Below are positions 1 to 8,190 of a DNA stretch of 64,000 nt, one piece after another. The notes under the pieces were generated by a model. That model saw only the letters and a program-made list of their open reading frames with translations, did no database searches and was not told where the DNA came from. Every line of letters begins with the position of its first letter. Position 1 is the first letter of the stretch. A program made the position numbers and the translations under genes. Source of the stretch: Verrucomicrobiaceae bacterium (lineage in GTDB: Bacteria > Verrucomicrobiota > Verrucomicrobiia > Verrucomicrobiales > Verrucomicrobiaceae); the NCBI GenBank assembly GCA_027484445.1, contig JAIXSY010000042.1:124001-188000 (forward strand), written 5' to 3'.

Positions 1-1
1 A

Positions 2-100
2 GCCTGCCGCGAGTGGTCCAAGCAGATCGAGGAAGTCATCCGCACCGAAGCGGCGGCTGCGGTCAAAGATGGTCCGCCCGCGACTCTACTGCTGTGGTGA
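2..100 (+). CDS. C-terminal end of an unidentified protein (partial)
   Basis: An open frame enters from the left edge and stops at a TGA at 98-100. It encodes about 32 residues, charged at first (ending in ...EEVIRTEAAAA) and hydrophobic at the last residues (LLLW). Nothing in it identifies a family. It converges on the kinase-MurQ gene with only ten bases between the two stop codons, and no hairpin terminator fits there. The call rests only on an uninterrupted frame and on position. Confidence 0.4.
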   Translation, partial: ACREWSKQIEEVIRTEAAAAVKDGPPATLLLW

Positions 101-110
101 TTTCACACGA

Positions 111-2015
111 TCACCCTGCTTTTGAGGAGAGCATGAGGTAGGCTTTTTTCACCACCCAGCCACTGCGGGCCAATGCCTCACGGGCCTGTTCAGGGCTGGC
201 TTGAGTCAGTTCACTGATGATGCGCACGGCTCGATCGCGAAGTTTCACGTTGGAGGGGTTCACATCCACCATCAGGTTGCTGATGACCTTGCCCACGCGG
301 GTCATGGCCAAGGTCGTGACCATGTTCAGGATCAGCTTGGTGGCAGTGCCAGATTTCAGTCGCGTCGAGCCTGTGAGCACCTCGGGCCCGAGGTCGGGTG
401 CGATGATGAGGGCAGGTTTCCAGCTTGTGTCCTTCAGACGCGCCGCTGCCTTTTTCATCGCCGGGTTGAAGCAAAGCATGCAAGTGAAGGCTCCGCGTTT
501 TTTCGCCTCGCGCAGCGCTCCCCACACAAAGGGGGTCCGTCCACTCGCTGCGATGCCTACCACGACATCGACTCGTCTGACAGAGCGATGCATCACGGCC
601 TGCGCGCCTGCTTGCACGTCATCCTCAGCGCCTTCGACGGCACTCCACAAGGCTTGCCTGCCACCTGCGATGATCCCCTGCACTTGTTCACGTGGCGCAC
701 GGAAGGTGGGTGGGATCTCACTCGCGTCCAGCACACCTAGGCGGCCGCTGGTCCCCGCACCGACATAAAACAAGCGGCCTTCGTTTTGAAAAGCAGACGC
801 CACCTCCGCGATCAGGCGTGTGATGGCTTTGCGCTCTCCACGAATCGCTTCGGGCAGCGTCGCGTCCTCGCTCAGCATCAAATCAACGCCCTCGGGTAGG
901 GAGATGCGATCCAAATGCTGACTGCGCGGATTGCGCCTTTCGGTCGGAGATTTTGCCAACACCGCCATGTCTGCGATCTCAGCCGGCAAGGTCACAGCTG
1001 GGACCGGAGTGGTGGGATTTGGCCAAGCAGGGGAAGCACTTACCAACGATTGCGCCAGGTACACCGCCCCCCACACGGAGGACTGCTGAAGCGGCAGCAC
1101 TTTCGCTTGTGGCCACTGCTGGCGAATTCGTCGAGACACCTGCTGGAGAAAAGCCGGATTCTTCAGCAAGACGCCACCATTCATGACAAAGGCCACCGGC
1201 TCCTCCTTGCCACCCGTGAGCTGCCGAGCGCAAAGCACCGCATCTTCGGCCAGCATACCTGCCGCCTCGGCCAAAAGACCGCGAGCCAGCCTGTCGCCCT
1301 GATTGGCGACCGTGAACACCGTGACAGCTAGACTGGCGATTTCTGTTTTGCTAGCCTGCACGGACCAGGGGATCAGTTGCTCAGGCTCATTGAAGGTTAG
1401 CGCGTTCAGCATCGCCGTTCCAAGAGCTCCCATCTTTCCTTTTTGATCCAAATCGGCCATCACAGCCCGCAGTGCGCGTAGCCCGATGTCACAAGCGCTG
1501 GCACGATCTCCGATCACATGCCCACGCCCGCCGACTTTGGCCGTGCGACCCTCGGCATTTCGGCCAAAGCAGCACGATCCCGTGCCGCTCAGCACGAGCA
1601 CTCGTGGCCGATCACTCGCCGCCTGAGGCGCTGCGGCCAGGGCTGTTTCCAGATCATTTGTGGCTAGGCAGGGCACTTGTGGCCAGATGCGGGAGGCAGC
1701 GCGGTGAAGGCGGTCTTTGTCAGCCTCACTCCGGGCACCGGCCATGCCGATGCCAATCGCAGCGGGTGGCTGCGGAAGCCGAGAGGCAATCTCTTTCAGA
1801 TGCCACTGAAGCTCACGATCTGACATCAAGGGTAGCACGGCTGGGCCAGTCTGAATTTCAGCCACAATCTTGGAATCAGCTGTCGCCAAAATGACCGAGG
1901 TGCGCGTGCCTCCAGCCTCAATGCCAAGAACTGCAGGTGCCGATGCTTTTGAAGGAGTGGATGAAGTGGAACGCCGAGGCATGATGTTGCAAGGTGCAGA
2001 GCCATCGGGCCACAT
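111..2015 (-). CDS. murQ: Fused BadF/BadG-type amino-sugar kinase and MurNAc-6-phosphate etherase (MurQ)
   Basis: A two-domain protein of 634 residues. Residues about 20-330 form a BadF/BadG/BcrA/BcrD-type sugar kinase, with an N-terminal phosphate loop (GIEAGGTRTS), a second one (LSGTGSCCFG) and GDRAS. Residues about 340-634 are MurQ, with TERRNPRS, GAGTSGRLGVLDASEIPPT, EGAEDD and GIAASGRTPFV. MurQ removes the lactyl ether of MurNAc-6-phosphate to give GlcNAc-6-phosphate. Kinases of the N-terminal family include the MurNAc/GlcNAc kinase MurK, so the fusion probably does two consecutive steps of cell-wall sugar salvage. The ATG at 2015 is preferred because it overlaps the mntR stop (TGATG) and follows a GGTGAGG Shine-Dalgarno sequence. 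A TTG at 2018 and an ATG at 1982 are alternatives. The kinase substrate is inferred, while the MurQ assignment is firm. Confidence 0.9.
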   Translation of the reverse strand: MWPDGSAPCNIMPRRSTSSTPSKASAPAVLGIEAGGTRTSVILATADSKIVAEIQTGPAVLPLMSDRELQWHLKEIASRLPQPPAAIGIGMAGARSEADKDRLHRAASRIWPQVPCLATNDLETALAAAPQAASDRPRVLVLSGTGSCCFGRNAEGRTAKVGGRGHVIGDRASACDIGLRALRAVMADLDQKGKMGALGTAMLNALTFNEPEQLIPWSVQASKTEIASLAVTVFTVANQGDRLARGLLAEAAGMLAEDAVLCARQLTGGKEEPVAFVMNGGVLLKNPAFLQQVSRRIRQQWPQAKVLPLQQSSVWGAVYLAQSLVSASPAWPNPTTPVPAVTLPAEIADMAVLAKSPTERRNPRSQHLDRISLPEGVDLMLSEDATLPEAIRGERKAITRLIAEVASAFQNEGRLFYVGAGTSGRLGVLDASEIPPTFRAPREQVQGIIAGGRQALWSAVEGAEDDVQAGAQAVMHRSVRRVDVVVGIAASGRTPFVWGALREAKKRGAFTCMLCFNPAMKKAAARLKDTSWKPALIIAPDLGPEVLTGSTRLKSGTATKLILNMVTTLAMTRVGKVISNLMVDVNPSNVKLRDRAVRIISELTQASPEQAREALARSGWVVKKAYLMLSSKAG

Positions 2016-2473
2016 CAAGCAGCCTCACCGCTGGAGAGGCGCTCCTTCAAACGGTTCATCAGCTTTGCATTTCCTTCCAGCTCCTCCATCAGCAGCGTTA
2101 GAACCTCGAGCGTTTGTCGGCTGATGTGGTGTTCCATGCCTTCCACGTCTTCATGCACTGTCTGTGGATCGAGCCCAAACCCAGACAGCAGCCGCGTTAG
2201 CACCTCATGGCGCCGGGCGATCTCCTGGCCGATCTTTTTGCCAGACTCGGTCATCACCACCCCGCGGTAGCGCTCATAAACGACATAGCCATCGGCATCC
2301 AGTCGCTGGATCATGTTCGTCACGCTCGCTTGGGAAATGCCCAGGTTCTTGGCGATGTCCACGACACGAGCATAGCCCTTGGCCTCGATCAGATTGTGAA
2401 TCTGCTCGAGGTAATCTTCGATCGCGGGCGAGTGAACGTGCGCGGTCGTCTCCTGACGCTTGGCGGGTGGCAT
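2015..2473 (-). CDS. mntR: MntR/DtxR-family manganese-responsive transcriptional regulator
   Basis: 152 residues, the usual size for the short MntR type that lacks an SH3-like domain. Residues about 15-75 form the winged helix-turn-helix (IEDYLEQIHNL..., then ISQASVTNMIQRLDADGYV). The C-terminal half is the metal-binding dimerisation domain, with HEVLTRLL, VHEDVEGMEHHIS and the acidic/His residues typical of MntR. It probably represses manganese uptake when Mn(II) is plentiful. It is transcribed divergently from a TonB receptor and mntABCD operon, and inverted repeats lie in the 99-base gap, which strongly supports this role. Its stop codon overlaps the start of the kinase-MurQ gene, so the two are likely co-transcribed. 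Confidence 0.9.
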   Translation of the reverse strand: MPPAKRQETTAHVHSPAIEDYLEQIHNLIEAKGYARVVDIAKNLGISQASVTNMIQRLDADGYVVYERYRGVVMTESGKKIGQEIARRHEVLTRLLSGFGLDPQTVHEDVEGMEHHISRQTLEVLTLLMEELEGNAKLMNRLKERLSSGEAA

Positions 2474-2535
2474 GGGACTGGCGTCTCAGTAGCCACCGAA
2501 GGCAGGACGGAAAGCAGAAAGTCATGATGAGCCAG

Positions 2536-2559
2536 CAATGTTAGCCTATGCTAAAATTG
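2536..2559. promoter_or_regulatory. Probable MntR operator between mntR and the Mn uptake operon
   Basis: Two 10-base arms (CAATGTTAGC and GCTAAAATTG) flank the spacer CTAT and match at 9 of 10 positions. The core TAGC-N4-GCTA resembles the enterobacterial MntR box as I remember it. The site lies 13 bases before the first possible start of the TonB receptor gene and about 62 bases upstream of mntR, so one site could control both directions. Binding by MntR is inferred from position and symmetry. Confidence 0.65.
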
Positions 2560-2568
2560 TCTGGACAA
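2557..2568. promoter_or_regulatory. Second small perfect inverted repeat, possible accessory operator
   Basis: TTGTC-TG-GACAA is a perfect 5-base-arm inverted repeat that partly overlaps the right end of the larger MntR-like palindrome. It could be a second repressor contact, or the TTGTCT could belong to a -35 element. A TAATAT at 2599-2604 would make a -10 only if the downstream ATG at 2615 is the true receptor start. The role is uncertain. Confidence 0.35.
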
Positions 2569-2572
2569 GCTA

Positions 2573-4723
2573 ATGACACTCGCAAACATAGCCTGGACTA
2601 ATATTCCTTTCCTGATGAATGTCCAATCGTTGTCCTTATGTCTGCTGAGTGGTTATTCTCTTTGGAGCGCTTCCAGCCTCGCTGCCCAGGAAGCACTGGT
2701 TCTCGACGAGATTGTCGTCACGGGAACGGGCACGCCACGCGGACTGAAGGAGACGGCCGTGCGCACCCAGGTCTTTAGCCAAGCGGAGATGCGCCAAGTG
2801 CGCGCGGTCACTCTGGCAGACGCGCTGGAATACAACCCCGGCCTTCGCGTGGAATCCACCTGCCAGAATTGCACGGCTCCTGAGGTGCAAATGCTCGGCC
2901 TACAGCAGCGTTATGTCAGCGTGCTTGCTGACGGCATCCCCAACTTCACGGGCCTGGCCGCTGTTTATGGCCTGGAGCAGATTCCCTCCGCGTTGGTCGA
3001 GCGCATTGAGATCGTCAAAGGAGGCGGCTCGGCACTTTATGGTCCTGGTGCCGTGGCTGGCGTCATCAACGTCATCCCGCGTGAGCCGGAAATCTCCGGT
3101 GGCGAGATCAACCTCGGCTACGAGCACTTGGAAAACCAGATCGAGGCAGGCCAGCCGACAGGGTCTGCCGTGTTTCACCTCGTCAATCATGACGCGGGTT
3201 ATGGCATCACACTGCATGGAATGAGGGGCTACAACGCAGGCGTGGATAGGAACCAGGACGGCTTCACTGACATCGCCCGCCGCGATCTCTGGGCGGGTGG
3301 TCTGCGTGCGTGGTGGCGGCCAGATGACACCGCTAAGCTGACCGTGGATTATCTCATTACCGATGAGGATCGCCGCGGTGGCAGCACGGACCTGGATGCC
3401 CCGCCAAATCAGGTGCTCATTGCTGAAGATATCCAGACGCTGCGTCAGGTGCTCACCTTAGGCTGGACGCAGGAAGTGGGAGATGCCTTCGACTTCCGCC
3501 TCACTTACTCACTGAGTGATGTGGCCCGACAGAGCTACTATGGTGGCGAGGCCGCGCTAGGCAGTGGCACCCCCGGCAGCCCCTTCTTTGACCCGGCTTG
3601 GAACCCGCAGTTGGGTTTTGGCAGCACGGACAATCGTCTGCACCTTTTTGATGGGGCCTTGAACTGGAAGCCTCACGAAGCGCACATCTTCACCCTCGGC
3701 CTGCAATACCGGAACGAGACCCTTGAAGACACTCAGATCGCCCTCGGGCGTGCCTTCCGCGACCGCTATGAAAACGTCGGCATCATGCTTCAGCATGACT
3801 GGACTCCCTCCGAGCAGTGGAATCTCGTCTATGGCACGCGTGTGGATTTCCACTCTGAGCTGGCTGACGCGGTGTTTTCTCCACGAGTCGCGGTGAAGTA
3901 TGCGCCGACGGAGCGCTTCCGCCTGCGCGCAGGATGGTCCACCGGATTCCGCGCCCCGGAGACCTTTGATGAAGACCTGCACATCAACAACGTCGGCGGT
4001 CAGTTGCAAAGCATCAGCCTGGCCCAGGATCTGCGCGAGGAGAGGTCCATGACCGTGTCCCTTTCTCCCGAGTGGGAGATCAGCGACCATGTGAGGGTGG
4101 AGATGAACCTCTATCACACCTGGCTGCAGGACACCTTCATCAACGTCGAGACCGATAATCCCGCCACGGCCAACGTGCTGGAGTTCACCAAACGCAATGG
4201 CGGCAGCTCTGCCGTGTATGGCGGTGAGCTGGCTGTGTTTTTCGACTTTTCACCAGTGACGCTGGACCTTAGCTACACCGAGCAGCGCGGGTACTACGAC
4301 AGCACGCAGACCCTGCTTGGCACTGGCGCGCCGGGCGACAATCTCATCCTGACCGACCGCTACACGCGCCTGCCTGAGCGCTTTGGCGTAGCGCGCCTCA
4401 CCTACGATGCTGGTTGGGCTGAATTCTTCCTCGCAGGGCGTCTTACAGGCCCGATGCTCGTGCCTCACATCGTCACTAACAGCGCTGGCACGCAGGTGAG
4501 GAATGAGCTGAACCGAACACGCAGCTTTTTTGCCGTCGATATTGGTGTGTCGAAAAAGATTGAGATGGCGGCAGGCCGCGTGCTTACCCTGAGTGTGGGC
4601 GTGAAAAACCTTTTTGATGATTTTCAAAGTGACCTTGACCGCGGGCCATTTCTGGATGCGACGTATATTTATGGACCACGCCAGCCGCGTATGATCTTTG
4701 CCAACCTTAAACTCGAATTTTGA
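2573..4723 (+). CDS. TonB-dependent outer-membrane receptor, probably for a manganese or related metal complex
   Basis: 716 residues. An N-terminal export signal ends near SSLAAQ. It is followed by a TonB-box-like DEIVVTGT, a plug domain at about 45-170 with the CQNC pair, a GVINVI segment and KGGGSALYGPGAVAG, then a beta barrel ending in the aromatic C-terminus FANLKLEF. Such receptors import scarce substrates across the outer membrane using TonB energy. Its stop overlaps the TTG start of the mntA-like gene (TTGA), and MntR-like palindromes lie upstream, so it should act in the same uptake route. The annotated ATG is at 2573; the ATG at 2615 would give a shorter signal peptide. The substrate is inferred from the operon, and zinc or a metallophore complex remains possible. 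Confidence 0.88.
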   Translation: MTLANIAWTNIPFLMNVQSLSLCLLSGYSLWSASSLAAQEALVLDEIVVTGTGTPRGLKETAVRTQVFSQAEMRQVRAVTLADALEYNPGLRVESTCQNCTAPEVQMLGLQQRYVSVLADGIPNFTGLAAVYGLEQIPSALVERIEIVKGGGSALYGPGAVAGVINVIPREPEISGGEINLGYEHLENQIEAGQPTGSAVFHLVNHDAGYGITLHGMRGYNAGVDRNQDGFTDIARRDLWAGGLRAWWRPDDTAKLTVDYLITDEDRRGGSTDLDAPPNQVLIAEDIQTLRQVLTLGWTQEVGDAFDFRLTYSLSDVARQSYYGGEAALGSGTPGSPFFDPAWNPQLGFGSTDNRLHLFDGALNWKPHEAHIFTLGLQYRNETLEDTQIALGRAFRDRYENVGIMLQHDWTPSEQWNLVYGTRVDFHSELADAVFSPRVAVKYAPTERFRLRAGWSTGFRAPETFDEDLHINNVGGQLQSISLAQDLREERSMTVSLSPEWEISDHVRVEMNLYHTWLQDTFINVETDNPATANVLEFTKRNGGSSAVYGGELAVFFDFSPVTLDLSYTEQRGYYDSTQTLLGTGAPGDNLILTDRYTRLPERFGVARLTYDAGWAEFFLAGRLTGPMLVPHIVTNSAGTQVRNELNRTRSFFAVDIGVSKKIEMAAGRVLTLSVGVKNLFDDFQSDLDRGPFLDATYIYGPRQPRMIFANLKLEF

Positions 4724-5628
4724 AAGCGAAACTACGATCCTCCCTATTGCTAGCGGCCTTCTTCCTGTCAGCCTGTGGTCCATCCACCGAGGTGGTAAAA
4801 GACGGGAAGAAGCGCATCCTCACGACCTTCACCATCATCCAAGACATGGCCCAAAATGTCGCAGGCGATGCCGCAGTGGTCGAGTCGATCACGAAGCCTG
4901 GGGCTGAAATTCACGATTATGAGCCGACGCCCATGGATCTGGTGAAAGCTCAGGATGCAGATCTTGTGCTCTGGAATGGCCTTGGGCTGGAGCGTTGGTT
5001 TGAGAAGTTTTTGCAGCAGGTGCGTGATGTACCTGCGGTTGTCATCAGTGAAGGCCTCGATCCCATGAGCATCGGAGAGGGGCCTTACAACGGCAAGCCC
5101 AATCCCCATGCCTGGATGTCACCTGCGAACGCGATTCGTTACGTGGACAACATTCGTGCTGCCCTGGTGAAGCTTGATCCGGCCAACGAAGCCACTTATC
5201 AAACAAACGCGGCAGCCTACATCGCCAAGCTGGAGGCCGTGGATTTACCTGTCCGTAACAAGCTCGCTAGTATTCCAGATCATCAGCGCTGGTTGGTGAG
5301 TTGTGAAGGAGCCTTTTCTTACCTGGCCCGTGATTATGGGCTGAAGGAACTGTATCTCTGGCCCGTGAATGCGGATCAGGAGGGCACTCCGCAGCAGGTG
5401 CAGAAGGTCGTGGATGCCATTCGTCAGCATCAGATTCCTGTCGTTTTCAGCGAGAGCACGATCAGTGACAAAGCCATGCAGCAAGTGGCGAAAGAGACGG
5501 GGGCTCGCTTCGGTGGCGTGCTTTACGTGGACTCTTTGACCGATGCGGCAGGACCAGCGCCGACGTATCTGAAGTTATTGGAAACCAATGCTGATACCTT
5601 GGTGAAAGCCTTCCTCGACCAACCGTGA
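4720..5628 (+). CDS. mntA: Manganese ABC transporter substrate-binding lipoprotein (cluster A-I)
   Basis: 302 residues starting at a TTG that overlaps the receptor stop. A lipoprotein signal with lipobox LSAC puts the lipidated Cys at residue 19. The family's metal ligands are visible as His65 (EIHDYE), His130 (NPHAWMSP), Glu196 (CEGAFSYLARDYG) and Asp271 (YVDSLTD). The glutamate at the third position is typical of Mn/Fe binders such as SitA, PsaA and MntC, whereas ZnuA proteins carry His there. The protein also lacks the His-rich loop of ZnuA. It probably captures Mn(II) in the periplasm for the MntBCD transporter that follows. Coupling to both neighbours by start/stop overlaps indicates one operon. 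Confidence 0.92.
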   Translation: MKAKLRSSLLLAAFFLSACGPSTEVVKDGKKRILTTFTIIQDMAQNVAGDAAVVESITKPGAEIHDYEPTPMDLVKAQDADLVLWNGLGLERWFEKFLQQVRDVPAVVISEGLDPMSIGEGPYNGKPNPHAWMSPANAIRYVDNIRAALVKLDPANEATYQTNAAAYIAKLEAVDLPVRNKLASIPDHQRWLVSCEGAFSYLARDYGLKELYLWPVNADQEGTPQQVQKVVDAIRQHQIPVVFSESTISDKAMQQVAKETGARFGGVLYVDSLTDAAGPAPTYLKLLETNADTLVKAFLDQP

Positions 5629-6518
5629 ATTTGTCCCTCGAAGCTTCTTCTGTCACGGTGGCCTACCCCAATGGCCACATAGCTCTCCGCGATGCCTCTT
5701 TTAGGTTAGGTGCAGGCACCATTGCAGCCTTAGTGGGAATCAATGGCAGTGGCAAAAGCACTCTATTCAAGGCCTTGATGGGCTTTGTGAATCCTGCCAA
5801 AGGTCAGATCCGCATCGCAGGGGTCAACGTGGAAGCGGCTCGGAAGCAAAAGCTGGTGGCTTATGTGCCTCAGGCCGAAGAGGTCGATTGGACCTTCCCT
5901 GTCAGCGTCTGGGATGTGGTGATGATGGGACGCTACGGCCACATGAATTTCCTCAGAATTCCTTCGGCAGAGGACAAGCGTGTGGTGGCAGAAAGTCTGG
6001 AGCGTGTGGGGATGACGGAGTATCAGGAACGCCAAATCGGTGAACTGAGTGGAGGCCAAAAGAAACGTGTCTTCCTCGCCCGTGCGCTAGCACAGCGAGG
6101 TCAGATCATCCTGCTGGACGAGCCCTTCACGGGGGTCGATGTGACGACGGAGGAAGCCATCATCGCTCTGCTCAGAACCCTGCGCGATGAGGGCAAGATC
6201 ATCCTCGTCTCCACCCACAACCTGGGCAGTGTGCCGGAGTTTTGTGATCATGTCGTTTTGGTAAATCGCACGGTGTTAGCGTCAGGGCCGCTGGAGGATG
6301 TCTTCACGGAACCGAATCTGCGCCAAGCCTTTGGTGGAGCCCTGCGCCAATTTCACTTTGAGCATAGCACCATCCAGGATCACGACGGCAAAACAGTGAA
6401 ACTTCTCACGGATGACGAGCGCCCACTCGTGTTCGGCAAGGATGGTCACTTGGAATACAAGGATCGTTCTGGCCGTGAAGATCTGGTTCAGAAACGCAAG
6501 GAGGAGGTGGGGGAATGA
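5625..6518 (+). CDS. mntB: Manganese ABC transporter ATP-binding protein
   Basis: 297 residues with a GTG start that overlaps the mntA stop (GTGA). All ATPase motifs are present: Walker A GINGSGKST, Q-loop VPQAEEVDW, signature LSGGQ, Walker B ILLDEP and H-loop STHN. The sequence after the core is longer than in many MntB/ZnuC proteins, ending in a charged tail (about residues 245-297). That tail may be regulatory, but nothing in it is recognisable. It energises import through the two permeases encoded directly downstream. Confidence 0.93.
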   Translation: MNLSLEASSVTVAYPNGHIALRDASFRLGAGTIAALVGINGSGKSTLFKALMGFVNPAKGQIRIAGVNVEAARKQKLVAYVPQAEEVDWTFPVSVWDVVMMGRYGHMNFLRIPSAEDKRVVAESLERVGMTEYQERQIGELSGGQKKRVFLARALAQRGQIILLDEPFTGVDVTTEEAIIALLRTLRDEGKIILVSTHNLGSVPEFCDHVVLVNRTVLASGPLEDVFTEPNLRQAFGGALRQFHFEHSTIQDHDGKTVKLLTDDERPLVFGKDGHLEYKDRSGREDLVQKRKEEVGE

Positions 6519-7369
6519 ACCTGCTCACCCCATTCGAGTATGATTACATGCTCAAAGCCATCGGAGTCAGTGGCTTGATCGGTGCAGTTTGCGCCTTTCT
6601 CTCATGCTTCATCACCTTAAAGGGCTGGTCCTTGATGGGTGACGCTCTGTCTCATGCTGTGGTGCCTGGGGTATCGCTCGCTTGGCTAGCCGGTTTACCG
6701 TTTTCACTGGGTGCCTTCATGGCAGGTGTCATCGCCGCCATCACCATGGGATGGCTGAAGCGAAAGTCAGGTCTGCGAGAGGATGCCGTGATCGGCATCG
6801 TGTTCACCAGTTGGTTCGCCCTGGGCTTGCTGCTGCTGTCTTTGTTTCCCAGCCACTTGAATCTCAAAACCATCATCTTTGGGAACATCCTTGCCATCTC
6901 AGATCCCGATATCTTGCAAGTCGTGGTGATCGCAGGTCTTTCCATTTTGATTCTGGCCCTCAAGTGGCGCGACCTACTCCTGTATTGTTTTGATGAAGCG
7001 CATGCTCGTTCCCTGGGCATGAACACAGGCTTTTTGCACTTCCTGCTGCTTGCCCTGCTTTCAGCGACAGCGGTCGCCGCACTCCAAACCGTGGGCGCCT
7101 GCTTGGTCGTGGCCATGCTTGTCACTCCCGGAGCCACCGCGTATCTGCTGACGGATCGCTTCAGTCGCATGTTAGGGATTGCGACTGCAGTGGGTGCCGG
7201 GTGCAGTGTTTTGGGGGCTTACCTCAGTTACTTCATCAATGGTAGCACCGGGGGCTGCATCGTCGTGCTGCAAACGCTGGTATTCCTGCTAGCGCTCGTT
7301 TTTGCGCCCAAGCATGGCTTGCTCGCCGCACGCCGTATCCGTCGTCTAGCTGCATCCGATTTCGCATGA
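6515..7369 (+). CDS. mntC: Manganese ABC transporter permease, first subunit
   Basis: 284 residues with eight to nine hydrophobic segments, typical of the ABC-3 (ZnuB/MntC) family. Family features include the conserved KGWSLMGDALSHAVVPG near residues 33-50 and GACLVVAMLVTPGATAYLL near residue 200. The start overlaps the mntB stop (ATGA). It probably forms a heterodimeric inner-membrane channel with the next gene product, since the two are homologous throughout and encoded in tandem. Metal choice follows from the operon. Confidence 0.92.
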   Translation: MNLLTPFEYDYMLKAIGVSGLIGAVCAFLSCFITLKGWSLMGDALSHAVVPGVSLAWLAGLPFSLGAFMAGVIAAITMGWLKRKSGLREDAVIGIVFTSWFALGLLLLSLFPSHLNLKTIIFGNILAISDPDILQVVVIAGLSILILALKWRDLLLYCFDEAHARSLGMNTGFLHFLLLALLSATAVAALQTVGACLVVAMLVTPGATAYLLTDRFSRMLGIATAVGAGCSVLGAYLSYFINGSTGGCIVVLQTLVFLLALVFAPKHGLLAARRIRRLAASDFA

Positions 7370-8190
7370 ACTGGCTTTCTCCGTTTCAGTATCCATTCAT
7401 GGTCGAGGCACTGATGGTTAGTGCGTTGGTGGGTATCGTTTGCGCGGTGTTTTCCTGTTACCTCGTGCTCAAAGGCTGGTCGCTCATGGGAGACGCCATT
7501 TCTCATGCCGTGCTTCCTGGTATTGTGCTGGCTTATCTCTGTGGACTTCCCCTGGCTTTGGGTGCCTTTGCTGCTGGTTTGATTTGCGCCATGAGCATCG
7601 GCTGGATCAAAAGCAGCACCCGGATCAAAGAAGACACCGTTATGGGCATCGTCTTCACTGGTATGTTTGCCCTAGGGCTTGTCTTGTTCACCAAAGTGCA
7701 AACAGAGGCGCATCTGAATCACATCTTGTTCGGCAATCTTTTGGGCATTGAGCGTGAGGACCTCATCCAGACCCTGGTGGCCTCTTGTCTTACCCTTGTT
7801 GTCATTCTCATGTTGAGGAAAGATCTCATGCTTTTCTGCTTCGATCCCGCTCACGCGCGTGCCATCGGGTTGAGCACGGCCATGCTGCACTACCTGCTTC
7901 TCGCGTTGCTGTCTGGCACCATCGTGGCGTCCATGCAGGCCGTTGGCATTTTGCTTGTCGTGGCCATGCTCGTCACGCCTGGCTGCACGGCTCGGTTGCT
8001 GTGCCATCGCCTCGATCACATGCTCATGCTTGCCACCCTATCGTCGGTCATTGCCTCTTGCCTCGGTGTTTACCTCAGCTTTTTCATCAATGGTTCCACC
8101 GGTGCCTGCATCGTGCTGGCCCAGAGCTTTTTGTTCGCGCTGGCCTTTCTCTGGCGTGGCCGTCAGACCACGCGGACACTAGGGCGCTGA
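7366..8190 (+). CDS. mntD: Manganese ABC transporter permease, second subunit
   Basis: 274 residues, a paralogue of the preceding permease with the same landmarks (KGWSLMGDAISHAVLPG and VVAMLVTPGCTARLL). The start overlaps the previous stop (ATGA), so the five genes from 2573 to 8190 form one tightly coupled operon. The C-terminus is short and basic. The last 12 bases overlap the 3' end of the convergent gene, which leaves no room for an intergenic terminator. Tandem permeases in this order match the mntABCD arrangement of Bacillus subtilis. Confidence 0.92.
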   Translation: MNWLSPFQYPFMVEALMVSALVGIVCAVFSCYLVLKGWSLMGDAISHAVLPGIVLAYLCGLPLALGAFAAGLICAMSIGWIKSSTRIKEDTVMGIVFTGMFALGLVLFTKVQTEAHLNHILFGNLLGIEREDLIQTLVASCLTLVVILMLRKDLMLFCFDPAHARAIGLSTAMLHYLLLALLSGTIVASMQAVGILLVVAMLVTPGCTARLLCHRLDHMLMLATLSSVIASCLGVYLSFFINGSTGACIVLAQSFLFALAFLWRGRQTTRTLGR

